64,000 nucleotides of DNA from Porpolomopsis calyptriformis (lineage: Eukaryota > Basidiomycota > Agaricomycetes > Agaricales > Hygrophoraceae), in NCBI GenBank assembly GCA_951640195.1, contig OX621173.1:227780-291779 (forward strand), in the 5' to 3' direction. Below are positions 1-11,763 of this stretch, in pieces. Both the position numbers and the translations under genes were made by a program. A model generated the notes under the pieces. That model made no database searches. It was not told the origin of the DNA and was given only the letters and a program-made list of their open reading frames with translations. Each line of letters starts with the position of its first letter. Position 1 is the stretch's first letter.

Positions 1-274
1 AGTATCCTTATGAATCTGAGGAGACATCAATTAGATAGCTAAAAAGATCCTCGATTTAAAGAGTATGGATGAAGGACTAGAGTATCGCATCCAGTGGAGG
101 GAGCACCTGAAACCCATCTGGGAAAAGAAAACCTGCATGCAAGAGAGTTTCCTACAACTTGTTACAGATTTCCATTGAAACAACCTAACTGCCCCCCACT
201 CTACCGTGAGACCCAAGGGAAAAGAAAGAATTCCCTCAAGGCCTCATTCAGAGGATGAGGCCTAAAAAGGGGGG
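1..274 (+). pseudogene. 3' end of Ty3/gypsy pol with chromodomain (family E)
   Basis: One frame, with two stops before the domain and one after it, encodes a chromodomain-like tail at about 40-180: an ILDLK segment, then EYRIQWREH and a W-E-K pattern. This matches the end of chromovirus integrases, where the domain is thought to steer integration to marked chromatin. The frame continues to a short Ser/Glu-rich tail that ends in a stop at the polypurine tract. The rest of pol lies outside the window. The family call is secure; which element it belonged to is inferred from the LTR that follows directly. Confidence 0.6.
239..274 (+). promoter_or_regulatory. Stem-loop followed by polypurine tract, family E
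   Basis: AGGCCTCAT (239-247) pairs perfectly with ATGAGGCCT (255-263) around a 7-base loop. The purine run AAAAAGGGGGG (264-274) follows with no gap and ends just before the LTR. A polypurine tract primes plus-strand DNA synthesis in LTR elements. The stem-loop has no standard role; the same arrangement recurs in other gypsy families of this window. Confidence 0.6.
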
Positions 275-570
275 TAATATTAAGAAATCATTCCCTCTTA
301 CTCCCAATCATGTGTTGCTCAGCATAGTTATATGATTACAAACTGTAAATACCTTAGTTCTGCAATGACATGAATAGACTTCTAACACTAACTATATGCA
401 TTTAGATAGTGATGCAAAACCTACTCATACACTCAAGCCTGTAGTTTGTGCCCACTGTAGATACTGAAAAGTGAGATGTAACTTTAATTTTAAAGTTGAC
501 ACATGTCATGCTTGCATCTCAAGCAGCTATTCAATGGAATGTATACCAGTTCAATCTTCAACCCAACTAC

Positions 571-859
571 TGTTGGAATATTAGAACCTATAGTGATAAT
601 GCCTCATCAATTGCATAATAAGTACATATATGATTTGTAAGCATAGTCTGTACTACTAGTATAAATAGCTTATAGTACACATAGACTATGAGCTATCACA
701 CAAATACTCTGTATATCATAGAGTAGTTCTCTATTGGAATTGCAGATAGTTATACTAGATTAACTCCCTTATTAATAAGAAGTCTCACCAGCTTGACTTC
801 CTATCTCTATCATGGTACCCTGCAATACTAACAGAGAACTTCCCCCTCAAATTCTCACA
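571..859 (+). repeat. Solo LTR, family H
   Basis: It begins TGTTGGAATA and ends ATTCTCACA. Two further copies lie at 26516-27111 (minus, split) and 26716-27009 (plus). The flanks ACTAC and ACCAC are a near-perfect 5-base target duplication. No internal region is attached, so this is a solo LTR left by recombination. Confidence 0.7.
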
Positions 860-1248
860 ACCACACACCTCAAGCTGTAGTTACAATGTCCCTCCTAATA
901 GGTGGAATAATACTAGGAAGCCTGTGTCAAGCCATAGTCAAAGTTTAACATGTAATAAGGTACTATCAGAATTGCACTAGGAATATGCACTTCAAATGAC
1001 AGCTGTTATAGTTATAATTCTTCATATCTCTTTTCCTTATCACCATGCAATCCCCTATCCTATTATAGGATTCTCCATAGTCTTTCTTTAGGATTCCCCA
1101 CAGCCTTGTCCCAAGATTATATCCATATATGGACACACTTCATTTCCATTCATGTTTTATCCCCTTATGATTCATTATCAATCACAATAACTCATCCTTA
1201 TCTGTGACTCATGTTATGGAACACTAACTTGCACTAATAAGTAGTTAG

Positions 1249-1294
1249 TATATAAAGGGTACCTTCTATATGTATCAGACCTTAAGTCTGATTC
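1249..1294 (+). promoter_or_regulatory. TATA box and presumed transcript start of family E LTR
   Basis: TATATAAA-like sequence at about 1249-1256 is followed about 35 bases later by AAGTCTGATTC (1284-1294). This matches, as reverse complement, 11 bases of the primer site at 1394-1404. In Tf1-type elements the mRNA starts exactly at such a sequence. The start site itself is inferred. Confidence 0.5.
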
Positions 1295-1391
1295 CTTATT
1301 AGCTACCTAATAATAAGGACTTGGAATAATACCTTTTCTCTAGGGACAGGACATTTGAAGTAAAACATGTTCCAAACAACTGATTTATAAT

Positions 1392-1404
1392 AAGAATCAG
1401 ACTT
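1392..1404 (+). promoter_or_regulatory. Primer binding site (self-priming type), family E
   Basis: AAGAATCAGACTT abuts the LTR end. Eleven of its bases are complementary to AAGTCTGATTC downstream of the LTR TATA box. The same 13 bases start gypsy B at 13976. Gypsy A has a matching pair with a compensating base change. Confidence 0.55.
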
Positions 1405-2459
1405 CCTTCTGGTTCTCTCCTACTTACTTATCCAAACCCCACTTCATCACTGTAATTATCAATATCACTCTTCTTTCCCCTACCTGTTTCCATCCTAGCT
1501 TCATTAGACAACTCTAACACTGAATATGAGGACCTTTTCTCAAGATTGACCTTTTCAACTACTGTCTGAGAACAAGAACCTTTATTTACTACTAAAATCA
1601 AAGAAACCCTAACTGCCCCTTCCACTCCTCTCCTGGGACCAAGAACTCAATCAAGAATAAGAGGAATCCCACCTTCAGCTTTAGCATGAACTGTTTATCA
1701 AAGAGCAGCCACCCCACCAGGATGATACAGTTCTCTCTACTCCCAGCTGTCCATAGCAACTCCCACAACACTACCAGATCCTACTCCTTTACCCTTAATA
1801 TCAACCAATATATCAGGAATGTCTACTAACCCTCCTGTGTCAGAAACTAAGTTGCACTATCTGAGCATACCCAAATGGCACACTATCTGATTATGCCATA
1901 TACCACTTGCGCTATCTGACCATACCCAAATGGTGCACTTTCATTCTCAGCCATTAACTAGAATAACAATAACTCAAGATCCAGTAGTCAGATTCTTTCC
2001 AAAATAGGTTCATCAGAACCCCTAAGGGTTGCACCATCTGAGCATACCTGGATGGCACAACCGAGCCACTGTGCCACTTGGATCATCCATAATGGGCCCT
2101 TTCACTCTTTCATTTTACTTCATTCTATACTCTTATTAAAACCCCCTTTAAAGACTATATTACAGACTATTATCCCTTACATATGAGGTCCCTATGACCT
2201 TCAAACACTGGTCCCTTATAGTCCTTCATAGATTTCCCTTTTATTGCTTTATATATAAAGATATGCTTTTTCATAGTAGACTCTCTAGTTTTGACTTACT
2301 TGTCTACATACTGTGGTTCCATCTTGAATTCAACAGCCTCTTTGGAATACTTGTTAACTCTAGACTGTGTTGTGTTAGGCCCAGAGAACCCCTTGGAACC
2401 TCAGTCCTGACATCCTGCTATTGATATCACTACCTTGATAGCCACTGTCTGTCAGCTCA
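1405..2459. other. Decayed leader/gag region of family E; no intact gene
   Basis: No open frame here looks like protein. A degenerate unit reading roughly GCACTATCTGAGCATACCC then AATGGCACA recurs near 1854, 1912 and 2031. The region is AT-rich and probably a mutated leader and gag start. Confidence 0.4.
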
Positions 2460-3357
2460 AACAAACAATTACTCAACAGGCTCAGTTGATCACTTAACTC
2501 CAACTCCAACAACAGCCTCAACCTCCTCTACAACCTCCTCAGCCTCCTCAACCCCCTCAGCAACCCCAACAACCTACTCCCTCACCAATCATAATAGTGA
2601 AACCTGATAACTATAACAGATTTGTAGCCAAGTGCTTGAACTTTTTATTCAAGCTTGTTGTCTGGTACTTGATAACACTCTGTGGACTAATAGACAGAAG
2701 ATCACCTATATCTTGTTATTTATAAAGCTTAGTATCACTCAAGCTTGGGCTTGATAGCAGACTTAGGAACTCAATTGCATCAATTAGGTTGGAGTAGATT
2801 ACAAGAATTTCTTAGAGGATATTGAGTCAAACTTTGGAGATGTGGATGCGAGAGTAATAGCATAGATCAAAATCCAAAAGGTAACTCAAGGATCTTTATT
2901 AGTAGACAATTATAATGTACAATTTAGAGTGCTTGCAGATGAAACAGGATTTTAATGATGACGCACTTAAACTCTTTTACCAAAATGGCCTTAGCCCTTG
3001 GATTGTTGACAAAATCTTTGCCCTCAAATCCCATACCCCCCACCCTCAATAAATGGAAAAAGAAAGCTTTCATTTTCAACTGACAACATCTCAAACTCAC
3101 ACTTGAGTGTTGTGCCACTTCCAGGAGTAACTACTACACTTCTAGGGAGACCATGGCTTAACTAGCAATCTGAACCCCCTCCTTTGCTCCTATCAAATAG
3201 GAGACAACTTCCTCTTTATTAATATCACAAGTTCTACAAGGCAAATGTTATCAATGTGGAGAATTAGGTTATTAGGTGAATCAGTTCCCAATCCCCCTCT
3301 TGCCTCTTCTTTGTCAACACACCCATTGAGTAGTGCCTCTGCTGGAAAATGAGGAAG
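2460..3357 (+). pseudogene. gag remnant of gypsy family E
   Basis: A Gln/Pro-rich stretch (about 2490-2580) leads into a capsid-like region with many stops. Near 3238-3285 there is a zinc-knuckle remnant CYQCGELGY whose His/Cys partners are partly lost. This order, Pro/Gln-rich linker, capsid, CCHC knuckle, is that of a gypsy Gag, which packages the element RNA. It is cut off at 3357 by the insertion of gypsy A'. Several stops and frame changes make it non-functional. Confidence 0.5.
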
Positions 3358-3717
3358 TGTCAGAGATATATTTTTTCTTTTTCCTTTGTTCATCTATTCC
3401 TATTTATATCAGACAGTTTACATCAATAGCTGCTTAGCCACCCAAGCTCTGCTTAGTAATAGAAGGTGACCAAGCCATATCTATATTTAGTCTACCATCA
3501 CTCTCCTTATCTATATGACTCATCCATAGTCATTACGACGCACATGTAGTCAGTATAACTCATACTTAGCTAGTATATAAAAGCTAGCAGTAGATAGACT
3601 TAGGATAAGTCTGTTTCTTTCATTAACACCCCAATCAGTAGTCTGCTAGCCCTTTAAAACCCTACACCCAGAGCCTGAAGTAAAACCTTGCAATCAACCC
3701 TAAACTGCCGTCTAACA
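3358..3717 (+). repeat. 5' LTR of gypsy A'
   Basis: 360 bases, TGTCAG to TCTAACA, nearly the same as the two LTRs of the complete gypsy A but with many C-to-T and G-to-A differences. The TATA box, AAGTCTGTTTCTT and the matching primer site just after 3717 are kept. No matching 3' LTR is present because the element is truncated at 6669. Confidence 0.85.
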
Positions 3718-3898
3718 AGAAACAGACTTCCTTCTTGCTTACTCCACACTATACAACCTTTACTCTGTCTAGCCAGCACTGAAGGTCTTCACCCACCAGA
3801 TCACTTTCACCACCTAGACATCAATAATCGATTAGGCTTGCTCTCTCCCCTTGTATTCCTGTCAAGCCCCCTAATATCCAACTGCCACCATTCCACCA

Positions 3899-5480
3899 AT
3901 GGTTTTAACTCGTTCATCATCCACTATCCCTCACCCTGCTGCCCCTCCCTCCTGCCCCAGCTCCCTTCCACGACAAGACAGTTGACCCTACTCAAGAAGA
4001 AGAAGAAGAAGAAGAACAAGCATGTCCCTCTCACTCAAAAGGGAAAGGTTGAGCTGAGGACAATGATGAGGATGAAGAAGAAGACCCACATGTAGCCTTC
4101 GAAACCATGAAGCAGGATTATCAGCAATTTCTGCAGGTCCAACAAGACCAAGCGCAAGTGACTCATAGAATCGAACAACAACCCCAAGTATTGATGGCCA
4201 ACCTCATAGGCCCCCAACCCCCTGCCCCTCTTGGGCTATTCCCCCAACCCTTCCAAGCACCCCCAGTATTCCCCCAACCTGTCCCTGCCCCTGCCCCTAC
4301 CCCTGTCCCCGCTAAGATCAAGATGAACCCTCCTGATGAATTCTCTAGTGACCCTACCAAGCTTCGCAACTTTCTGCGTCAAGTGAAGCTGAACTATTTG
4401 GAATGAGCAGGAATCTCAGAGGCTGACAAGATTATCTATGCCTTGTTGTATATGATCGGAGGAAATGCAGAACCATGGGCTGAGCATCAAGTAGACACTT
4501 ATACAATGCTGAACTGGGTTAGTGTATCAAGGCTAGAAGCTACTGCCTTAATAACCACACCTGGTGTCAAGCTTCACTGTCAATACTAAGGAGCAGTGAG
4601 CTTGACACCAGAGACTTTGGACGCATTTTTGACCAAATAAGAACAAACAAATCAGCCACAACTTCGGACTAGTACAAACCAGTTACTGCTCTATGCAGAG
4701 GAGATCATCACATCCTAACATAGTGCCGATTGGGCTATCTTTGAACAAGCCCTTGCCCAAGACTTTGGAGACTTGGACCCCAAGTCAACTGCTCAACTGA
4801 AGATCAAGGATGTCAAGCAGTTCAACAAGAGCACAGAGGAGTACAACATTAATTTCAATTGATGGGCCCATGATACTGGATATGGACAAGAAGCTTTGAT
4901 GACTTTGTATAAAGATGGACTTAACCCCTCCCTTTTGCGACAGATCTACCTTTCAGATTGTCAACCTACCACCCTCTTTGAATGGCAGTCTTGTGCTGCT
5001 GAACTTGACAGGCGACATCGAGAATTTTTGGCTAGAACATCTTCTAAGCCCTAGACTCACAACACTCGCATCACCAACACCCCCTACTGACAAGGACCAC
5101 CTGCTGGTCCCTCCACCTATTCCAACCCTGCTGCCCCCAGAATCAAACAAGAAGAGAAGCCTGCTTCACTAGGAGGAATACCCAAAGGAGCATGTTTCAA
5201 CTGTGGATGATTTGGCCACTTTGCCAGTTCCTGTCCCAATGCTCCTAGGACGAGTACTTCTAGTTCTGGAAGCCACTCCTTCACCCCAGCAGCTAGAGGT
5301 CATGGAGGAAAGAAACCTGGTTAAGGAAGAAATGTTTGAGTTCTGGAGACCTCAGCCTCGATTGAGGAGGTCAACTCCAATGAAGATTCTCATCAAGACT
5401 TCGAGAAGTGTAGTATCGTCAACTGGGAGCCTAAGAGGAAAGAAGAGCTGAAGAGAGCTTTGGAGAAACAGGGTTTTTGA
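3899..5480 (+). pseudogene. gag of gypsy A' (interrupted)
   Basis: It aligns by eye along the whole length with the gypsy A gag at 16254-17675: acidic N-terminus, Pro/Ala-rich linker, capsid and a CCHC zinc knuckle near 5198. The knuckle reads CFNCG then a stop where gypsy A has Arg. A 196-base solo LTR of copia C sits in the capsid region at 4525-4720. Several CGA codons of gypsy A are TGA here (for example near 4405, 4860, 5089, 5208). Some small frameshifts are also present. It cannot make Gag. Confidence 0.8.
4525..4720 (-). repeat. Solo LTR, copia family C
   Basis: It runs TATCAAGGC to CATCCTAACA on the plus strand, that is TGTTAGG to TTGATA on minus. A perfect 5-base duplication TAGTG flanks it (4520-4524 and 4721-4725), inside the gag of gypsy A'. 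This defines the LTR ends as TG and TA. The centre forms a long hairpin (4561-4579 with 4594-4611). Confidence 0.9.
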
Positions 5481-6669
5481 ACAGTCCAGACAATAGCTTG
5501 TGCATTGCAGACTCCTTTTCTATGTGTACCACTACCCCTATGCAATCTATTTCTCAAATTCTTGGTGCACTTGATTCGAGTGAAGAAGCTTTAACCAATA
5601 CCCCTTTGGTTGGAAACCACAGACACTGGTAGACGGATTGCCGCCAGTGCATTGATAGACTCTGGCGCCTCTGGATGCTTTATAAACTGGAACTTCATGC
5701 AAGAGCGCAATATCCCTTTTTATTGATTGGAAGGACCAATCCCCATGCGGAACGCAGATGGGACAGACAACCGAGGAGGTCCCATCGAATATGCTGTAGA
5801 CCTGTGGATGGAGACATCAGATTTTCCTGGGGAATGAACCCATTTGGAAGTACCAAATTTAGGAGATATGATACAGGTTATCCTCGGCTACCTGTGGCTC
5901 AAACGTAACGATCCCCTGGTTGACTGGAAGGCTGGAATACTGACTTCACATCAGACTGTGGCCCCAACCAAGACTTCTCAGGCTGGAGTGATAGTGTTAC
6001 GAGTAGGCTCTACATTGAATGGCGACTCCTACGCCAAGATTATTAGATTGGTCTCACTGGGAGACCATGCAAGACCCACTACTGTGGAGGAAGATATGAA
6101 GAAGTATGTGCCAAAGAAATACTGGAGGCATTGGAAGGTGTTTATGAAGACTACCTTTGATGAACTTCCCCCACGATGACCAGAATTTGACCATGCAATT
6201 GATCTTGAACCTACCTTTAGACCCAAGATTGGAAAGTTGTACAAACTCACTAAGTATGAACAGGGAAAACTAAATGAATTCCTGGAGGAACAACTTGCAA
6301 GTGGACAAATATGATGATCAAACTCCAAGCAAGCTGCCTCGTTCTTCTTTGCTGCCAAAGGTGAAGAAGTTAATGCCCAAGGACAAGATGCTGGACTATG
6401 TCCAATCCAAGACTATCGCTATCTGAATGCTCACACAATCCCAGATGCCTATCCCTTACCTCTCATCTCTGAGATTATTCAACAGATGAAGTTATCAGAA
6501 GCGGAATTGTTCATAGTCATGGATATCCAATGGGGCTTTAACAATATTTGTATCAAAGAAGGAGATGAATGGAAAGGAGCCTTCAACACTTGACGAGGGC
6601 TATTCGAGCCTACTGTCATGTTCTTTGGAATGCGAAATTCACCTGCCTCCTTTCAATGAATGATTAACG
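5477..6669 (+). pseudogene. pol fragment of gypsy A' (protease and part of RT)
   Basis: The retropepsin motif DSGASGCF (about 5660) is followed by the start of the reverse transcriptase, up to the NSPASF motif near 6650. The frame matches gypsy A pol, but it has stops (near 6175, 6313, 6592 and 6656) and a small frameshift near 5600. The reading breaks at 6669 where a copia C LTR begins, upstream of the YIDD catalytic box, so RNase H and integrase are missing. The gag-pol shift site GGGTTTT is kept at about 5471. Confidence 0.8.
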
Positions 6670-6867
6670 TGTTAGGATGTGGTGATCTCCTCTGCATAGA
6701 GCAGTACTGGTTTGTACCAAGTCCGAAGTTGTGGCTGATTTGTTTGTGCTTATTTGGTCAAAAATGCGTCCAAAGTCTCTGGTGTCAAAAGCTCACTGTT
6801 CCTTAGTATTGACAGTGAAGCTTGACACCAGGTGTGGTTCTTAAGGCAGTAGCTTCCAGCCTTGATA
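6670..6867 (+). repeat. LTR of copia C, inverted against the neighbouring pol
   Basis: A full LTR, TGTTAGG to TTGATA, plus orientation. Its TG end touches gypsy A' and its TA end touches the truncated pol of copia C1, which reads minus. No target duplication matches across it, so it is not a simple insertion. See the finding on self-integration. Confidence 0.85.
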
Positions 6868-9215
6868 TTTAGAGGAAGTGGGAGACATGGATGTGCTAAG
6901 TTTAATGCCAGGATCAAGTGGGGTACCAACTGGGTTGCAGTCAGAGAGGTTAAAGCGTTTAAGCAAGTCAAGGATATATTGGTGCTGAGACAATGATAAG
7001 GAGTGTTCAGAACGATTCCAAGTGATTTCAACACCCAGTAGCCATGAGGTAGTCCCAAGATCACATAGTTGGAAGTACTTCCTAAGTTCATCCTTCACAT
7101 GAGCAATCTCTGCAGTGGACTTTGCAGCAATAGTCATATCATCAATAAAGACTGGCACTATGATGCGAACATCATCCCTCTTGTAGATCCAGATACTGTG
7201 TTCACAGGTGATCCTCTTGAAGCCCATCTTCTCAAAGACCTCATTGAGTTTCTTGTGCCAACACCTGCCAGCCTGCTTTAAGCCATAGATAGATTTGAGC
7301 AAGTGCCAGACCCAGTGATTGCCCTTCTCAACAAAGCCTTCTGGCTGGCGCATATACACCTCTTCTTCAAGTTCACCATTGAGGTAAGCTGAAGAGATAT
7401 CAAGACTTTCTAATTCAAGGTCTTCAAGTGCAGCCAATGCCAGGATAGCTCGGAGTGAAGCCCACTTTGGAGTAGGAGCAAAGGTCTCAGTATAGTCAAA
7501 TCCAGGTCTTTGGGCAAATCCTTGGGCCACCACTCTGCCTCTATAGTGCTCAATGGATCCATCAGCTTTCCTTTTAACCTTGAACACCCATCGGCTGCCA
7601 ATAGCTTTGCGGCCAGGTGGGAGTTGTACAAGTTCAAAGGTGCCATTTTCAATAAGTTTTTGGATCTCATATAAAGCAGCCTTGTGCCATTCTTCCTTCT
7701 CTTCAGGGGAGCGCTACATTGCCTCATGGTATGTGTTGGGTTCACCATCATGAGTAGCTGTCTTGAATGCATGCTGAGAAGAGTTGAAGGCATACTCCAC
7801 TGCTTGGTCCAGAGTAAGGTAATCAGTCTCTTGACCACTGCATAGATATTCAAATCCAGATTGGATAGCATCTGCATACTCAAGTTCACCATCACTAGGG
7901 TCCTTGAGCAGGAGTTCATCATCACTGCTAGACTCATTGACTGGAGATAATGGAGGTGAATGCATTTGGTGAGAAGCAGGAGGTGACATTGCAAGTGGGT
8001 CAGGAGTAGAAGCAGGTGGAGAAGCACTATTTGGAGTTGGAGATGGAGTGGATTGGGGAGGCACAGAGGATTGACAACCAAGTAGAGTCTCATTAAGGGA
8101 GCCTTGAGGATGACTAGCATGAGGAGGGTTTTGACGTCTTGAAGGTCCGGTGGATCAGAGGCAGGTGCCTTATGTGCAGAAGGAACTGGGACAGCAGGAG
8201 GTAGATTGGGACCAGGTATAGGTGCAATTTGTGGCAAAGGTAGTACTGGATGTGGTGCTGTATCATCACTATGGTCATCCTCTCCCCCTTGATCCAGCAC
8301 CACTACAGATGGTTCAGAGGGTGCAGAGCAATCAGGTAATATGGAAGGGGAAGAGACCAGATTGATAGCCACAGTAGAGTTACCAGGAAAGCACCTTTCA
8401 TCAAACACAGCATGACTGCTGATAATAATCTTCTTAGCCACTGGGTCCCAGAATTTCCATGCTTTCACACCATCAGGGTAACCAACAAAGATGCACTTCC
8501 TCAAATGAGGTTGGAGTGCTTTCCTCTTCTCTTGGCGCACTAGCACATAGGCAAGGCAGCCAAAGATACGGAAGTAAGAGATGTCTGGTTTCTTCCCTTT
8601 CCAGTGGAAATATGGAGTGTCTCCATTCAAAGCAGAAGTAGGTGTCCTGTTCCTGGTATGCACATAGGTAGAGACAGCAAGTGCCCAAAAGGAGGGAGGG
8701 AGTTTAGCCTGAACCAGGAGTGCAGTGGCAGCAGCAGTAATATCTTCATTTGCACGCTCAGCTACTCCATTTTGATGAGGTTCATTTGGCTCAGTGTGCT
8801 GACGCATGATACCATGGTCTGCACAGAACTGATTGAACTCCCTACTGATGAATTCACCTCCTTTATCATCCCTAGACATCTGAAGGCGTCTTCCAAGTTT
8901 GGTCTCAGCATAAGCCTTGAATTGCTTGAATGCAACAAGAGCTTCTGTTTTACGTCTCAGGAAAGCAATCACCATGAACCTTGACTTGTCATCAATGAAG
9001 GGTTGCCAATAATGGTATCCCTCTGGTGTCTGAACAGGGAGAGGGCCCTTTTAAGTCTGTGTGGACAAGTGCAAGAAGAGAGGTTCAACGAGAGGCAGTC
9101 TTAGGGATATTATGACAGTGCTGCTTTCCAAAGATGCATGGCTCACAGATAGGGTCTGGAGATGAGTTGGACTGGATGACCATGCCTGAGACAAGTTTAT
9201 GGAGGTGCATATGCT
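6868..9215 (-). pseudogene. pol of copia C1 (integrase and reverse transcriptase)
   Basis: Reading minus: the integrase core ends with a GVAERAN motif (D,D-35-E type, about 8760). The copia C-terminal GCLAYV and KCIFVGYPDG region and a Pro/Ser-rich linker follow. The RT starts near 7700 and has the catalytic box FIDDM near 7135. Frames change near 9200 and 8130, and there is a stop near 7714 (CAG to TAG). It is cut after SPTSSK, before RNase H, by an inverted LTR. Copies C3 and C4 share over 90% of residues by eye in the overlap. Confidence 0.85.
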
Positions 9216-10620
9216 TCAAATCACCAAAGTTAAGGTGAGAGCAATGCGCTGATGCCACAGAGTAAGATCCAAGGGAAGGGTTGACTGAGCTGACTGAGCT
9301 GACTGAGGAATAATGATCTTGCCATCAAGATAGCCAATATTGCACTCATTGATGGAGGCAGTGAAATGGAGTTCATTGTGATAATAGAACTCAACTCGAG
9401 ATTGTTGGATTGAAATGGTATATTGTTTAACACGAGTAAGGTGGAAGAGTGAAAGTAGATTACTGCCAAGATCAGGGACATGGAGTACATCATGAAATAC
9501 AACTGGTCGCTTGGGTATACCATCTATGACTGGTTGGAACTCAACTGAACCAATACCAGCAGAGTAGATTGTTGAATGGTCAGCTAGTTGAATAGCAGTG
9601 ACATGGGGAGAATATGAGCAAACCCAGTGTTTGTGAGGGGTCATATGTGATGTAGCACCTGTATCAGTGTTCCAGTCAGCACAGGATTGAGACTTGAGCC
9701 ATAGGGAGTGATGGGATGAAGAGAGAGCACTTGCATGACTAACAAATTCAATGGTAGCAGTGTTGGCATTGGTGGTATCTTCAGATGCTTCTTTTGCAGC
9801 AGGCTTGTTGCCTCTACCCCTAGCACCTCGACCACATCCTTGCCATTGGGCAGTCTGCTGTTTGGCATCAGCAGAGGCCTTCTGCTTCTTGAAACACTTG
9901 TCCTCTGTGTGGTTGGTTTTGCCACAGAAGGAGCAAAGCAAAGTAGATGATGATGATTGGTAGGCAAGGCTGGGAGATGAGGAGGAGACATTTCTGGCAA
10001 GCCGCTGGCTCTCTTCATTCTGGAAGGCAGATTGGAGTTTATCGATATCAAGGGAGTCAATGAGTAGGAGGGAGGATGCAAAGTTGTTGTATTCGGCAGG
10101 AAGGGCACGGATGAGGGTCATGCAGAGAAGTTCTTTATCCAGGTTGTCCAGTGTGAAGTTAGATGGACAGAGAGCTTTGATATCCTGCAGAGCTTTATCA
10201 GCTCTAGCCATTAAGGCAGGCAGGGTTTCAGCATCATCCTTCCTAATACTGAACAGCGCATCATAGGCATTGAAGTGGGTTCCTGGTCTCTTCTGCAGAT
10301 GGACACCCTCTAGCTTAGCCCACATTGCTGCAGGGTCAGCTTTGGCATCCTTCACATGCACCTTCTGGCTGTCCTCAATGGCAAGCCATATCTCTCCACT
10401 AGCTCTTCCAGATTTCTGGTTCCAATCCCTAAGCTCAGTGGTTTCAGTAGGGGTAGGTTTGACAGGGTCAGCAGCAGTAGGCCTAGGCAGAGATCCATCC
10501 ACATACTCCCAGAGTTCTTTGGTGTGAAGGTAAGCCTCCATGTTGTCAGCCCACTTGCCCCCAATTAGTGGGAGTGAGGCAGGGGAATGTCCTCTTTGAT
10601 TCATTGGTGGAGGCTGACAT
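9216..10620 (-). pseudogene. gag and protease of copia C1
   Basis: Translation should start at the ATG at 10620 (MSASTNESKRTFPCL), as in copy C2 at 12051. A one-base insertion near 10555 shifts the frame, so the longest open stretch starts at 10604. The order is a UBN2-type Gag, a zinc knuckle CSFCGKTNHTEDKC (about 9900-9940), and an aspartic protease motif DTGATSHM (about 9640-9665). A GAG-pre-integrase segment (LTLWHQRI) ends near 9250. Copia elements normally make these as one polyprotein; here it breaks by frameshift near 9230. Confidence 0.85.
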
Positions 10621-11763
10621 GATGATGATGATAGTGTGTAAGTAGGTGATAAATGGATGATGGAGTATAAAAGGGGTAGTGGATGGCAAGGATAGGGTGA
10701 GGTTGGTAAATCAGTCTTCTGTGGGTCTCACACACACTACCAGCTTATTCTCAAGTCGATGAAATCAGTGCTAGCAGTGGTAGTTGATAATGGAGCTACT
10801 TCCAATAAATTGGAAGGGGAGGCAACTGTAAACCCGCCAACCCAATCTCCCTACAACACTGCGTGCAGAGAGAGGTGCTGACTGGTGTGAACCAAGCCAA
10901 ATAGCAACTGGGGTAACACTCTGATAAGAGAGCCCAGGGAGGTAGCACTTCACTGCACTTCACTTTGTTCTAATCTCCTTTCAATAAACCAATGTGCACA
11001 GTGACAGCCACAGCACAGACTGATGAATGATCAAGTGCTAGAGTCCAGAGAGGTCCCAAGAGTCCAAATTTTTGCCAGAGCACAGAGGGCACGTCCTAGA
11101 GTGTCTTGAAGCGATTACAACGTCCTGGGAGCGATGGAAGCGATGGAACACGAATGGGAATGATTGGGAGGTAGATAGGAGTGGTGAATAATGATGGAGC
11201 GCTCCTGGATGATCCGCGAATGCAGTAAGCGTATAAGCGAGGGAGCCCGATTCAGACGTGGCCTTTAACGTCCACAAGCAATTTCGGAGCGATTCGGAGC
11301 GATTTGAGTTGGTGGGCACAGGAATGATGTGTCAGATCACAGAATGGTGGTTTGGAGTGGTGGGGCTGTTACAGATGGCCACAATGAATGGAGTTGATAA
11401 CAAGCACCCACAAGTGTCCACAAGTGCCCACTGATGAGCTGGCAGTTACTGGGATGGATTGGGATGGGTAGGCCTATCACAGATGATGAATAGTGATGTG
11501 GACAATTGATTGGGATGTCCTGGCGAGGGAAATGAAGCCAGCAACGTCTAAATCGGTGGAGGCGCAGAAGGGAGCGTCCGAAAACGGTTGCAAAAGTTTC
11601 GAAGTGAGGGAGTGAAAATTGAGTGAGGACCAGGGTGATTTATATCACTGGTGCTAGTAAGAGGTCTGGAGAGTGGTTGTAATTAATGGTCCAGGAGTAT
11701 GCAGGAGCTGTTAGACACAATAGGGGGTGATTTTAGGCGAAATTTGCAGCAGGGCTCATAACC
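10621..11763 (-). other. 5' leader of copia C1 with primer site
   Basis: This stretch has no protein-like ORF. Its right end (11763 leftward) reads GGTTATGAGCCCTG on the minus strand, immediately after the LTR. Copia D has the same sequence directly after its own LTR (33588 leftward), so it is probably a primer binding site. The leader is unusually long for copia, over 1.1 kb. Confidence 0.6.

Larger units (their letters stand above)
278..1392 (+). repeat. LTR of gypsy family E, with a family H LTR inserted
   Basis: The LTR lies between the polypurine tract of a pol tail (to 274) and a primer site at 1392. It therefore serves as 3' LTR of one copy and 5' LTR of the next, a tandem arrangement. 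Without the inserted H LTR (571-859) it is about 825 bases. The left end is decayed: a usual TGTTAAG would read TATTAAG here. A TATA box and a self-primer match lie near the right end. Boundaries are approximate. Confidence 0.5.

Noticed and set aside
3688..4095. 135-codon frame at the start of gypsy A'
   Set aside because: Out of frame with the gag aligned to gypsy A; ends in a lysine run from a GAA repeat.
7069..7281. Plus-strand frame inside copia C1, repeated at 35093 and 30072
   Set aside because: Antisense shadow of the RT domain; its conservation follows from the coding strand.
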